This document shows positions 63,429-64,000 of a DNA stretch of 64,000 nt, piece by piece. The DNA comes from Deltaproteobacteria bacterium (GTDB lineage Bacteria > Desulfobacterota > Desulfuromonadia > Desulfuromonadales > BM103): contig VAUL01000011.1 of assembly GCA_005774545.1 (NCBI GenBank), positions 1 through 64,000 of the forward strand, in the 5' to 3' direction. Made by a program: the position numbers and the translations under genes. Below the pieces are notes generated by a model. That model was not told the DNA's origin, did not search any database, and was given only the letters and a program-made list of their open reading frames with translations. Every line of letters starts with the position of its first letter. Position 1 is the stretch's first letter.

Positions 63429-64000
63429 CTACCCCCGCCGCAGCGTGAACGTGAAGCAGGTCCCCTGTCCGGGGGTGCTCTCCACGCCGACCGTGCCGCC
63501 GTGGAGCTGGACGATGTGCTTGACGATGGCGAGCCCGAGGCCGGTGCCGCCCTGGTCGCGGCTGCGCCCGGCGTCGACCCGGTAGAAGCGTTCGAAGATC
63601 CTGGCCTGTTCGTGCAGGGGAATCCCCGGGCCGGTGTCGCGGACCTGGACGCGGACCAGCCCGCCCTCTTCCCCGGCCGTCACCGTGATCCGCCCGCCGG
63701 CCGGCGTATATTTGACCGCATTGTCGAGCAGGTTGACCAGCACCTGCTCCAGCCGCTGGCGATCGGCCAGGACCGCCAGGGCGGGGATCAGGCTGCAGTC
63801 GAGGGCGATGGCCTTCTCCTCGGCCTGCGGGGCCAGCAGCTGGCAGCAATGCCCGACCAGCTCCGGCAGGGGGTGCGGCCGCAGGGTCAGCGCCGAGCCC
63901 TTGGCTTCCAGTTCCGAGAGGGTGAGCAGGTCGCCGATCAGGTTGGCTAGCCGCTCGGCGTGGGACTGGATGATGGCGGCGAAGCGGGCGACGATTGCCG
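63429..64000 (-). CDS. phoR: Partial sensor histidine kinase, probably PhoR
   Basis: C-terminal 190 residues; the gene runs off the right edge, so the phospho-His lies outside. The end of HisKA (SHAERLANLIGDLLTLSELE) is followed by the HATPase domain: VLVNLLDNAVKYTPAGG (N box), VRDTGPGIPLHEQARIFERFYRVD (G1 and F boxes, in parts), GGTGLGLAIVKHIVQLHGG (G2) and GQGTCFTFTL. The RLxxLIxDLLxLSxLE pattern and the pho-locus position suggest PhoR. phoB would lie further right. Confidence 0.85.
   Translation of the reverse strand, partial: AIVARFAAIIQSHAERLANLIGDLLTLSELEAKGSALTLRPHPLPELVGHCCQLLAPQAEEKAIALDCSLIPALAVLADRQRLEQVLVNLLDNAVKYTPAGGRITVTAGEEGGLVRVQVRDTGPGIPLHEQARIFERFYRVDAGRSRDQGGTGLGLAIVKHIVQLHGGTVGVESTPGQGTCFTFTLRRG

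Overview
The window looks like the replication-origin region of a high-GC, Gram-negative anaerobe of the Desulfuromonadales/Geobacter type (Desulfobacterota). The reasons are the gene order dnaA-dnaN-recF-gyrB-gyrA on one side and rpmH-rnpA-yidD-yidC-mnmE-mnmG-rsmG-parA-parB-bactofilin-atp on the other, a complete Tol-Pal operon (outer membrane), a split F1Fo operon with a b' subunit, FolE2/QueC, and an HrcA/CIRCE heat-shock operon. The genus cannot be fixed from the sequence alone. I see no rRNA, tRNA, CRISPR array, prophage or intact IS element.

Layout. 1-5.2 kb: hrcA-grpE-dnaK-dnaJ heat-shock operon (minus strand) with a CIRCE operator. 5.2-12.4 kb: hemW, a nitrilase-family amidase, a lytic transglycosylase, a cation diffusion facilitator, thioredoxin reductase and a ComM-like AAA protein. 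12.4-19 kb: a cation/proton antiporter fused to a PTS EIIA domain, then tolQ-tolR-tolA-tolB-pal-cpoB. 19-22.7 kb: pyk-queC-folE2 and a DUF2064 transferase. 22.8-29.2 kb: PBP1A, endonuclease III, an EEP phosphatase, cyclophilin, gpsA and a TPR membrane protein. 29.2-38.1 kb: gyrA, gyrB, recF, dnaN, dnaA. 38.1-38.4 kb: the probable oriC. 38.4-47.2 kb: rpmH to bactofilin, with a perfect parS in the mnmE-mnmG gap. 47.4-53.3 kb: atpF'-F-H-A-G-D-C. 53.4-56.6 kb: isochorismatase-like hydrolase, TIM-barrel isomerase, K+ channel and a GntR/FCD regulator. 56.7-64 kb: the phosphate locus phoR(partial)-psiE-HK-RR-pstSCAB-phoU, with a Pho box before pstS.

Orientation. Most genes left of about 38.2 kb are on the minus strand and most genes from 38.4 to 53.3 kb are on the plus strand, so transcription runs with replication leaving dnaA in both directions. 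The exceptions are hemW's neighbours, trxB-comM and PBP1A on the left, and the channel and pho loci on the right, which are head-on.

The most unusual signals are regulatory. A 17-bp palindrome at the GntR gene's own promoter shares an exact 15-mer with a site just before the ATP synthase operon. Two clusters of three DnaA-box-like 9-mers with identical 9/12-bp spacing sit over the starts of two unrelated genes, nth and the DUF2064 gene. DnaA boxes lie on both sides of dnaA. The pho locus carries an extra CBS-domain histidine kinase/receiver pair. The jag gene usually found between yidC and mnmE is absent.
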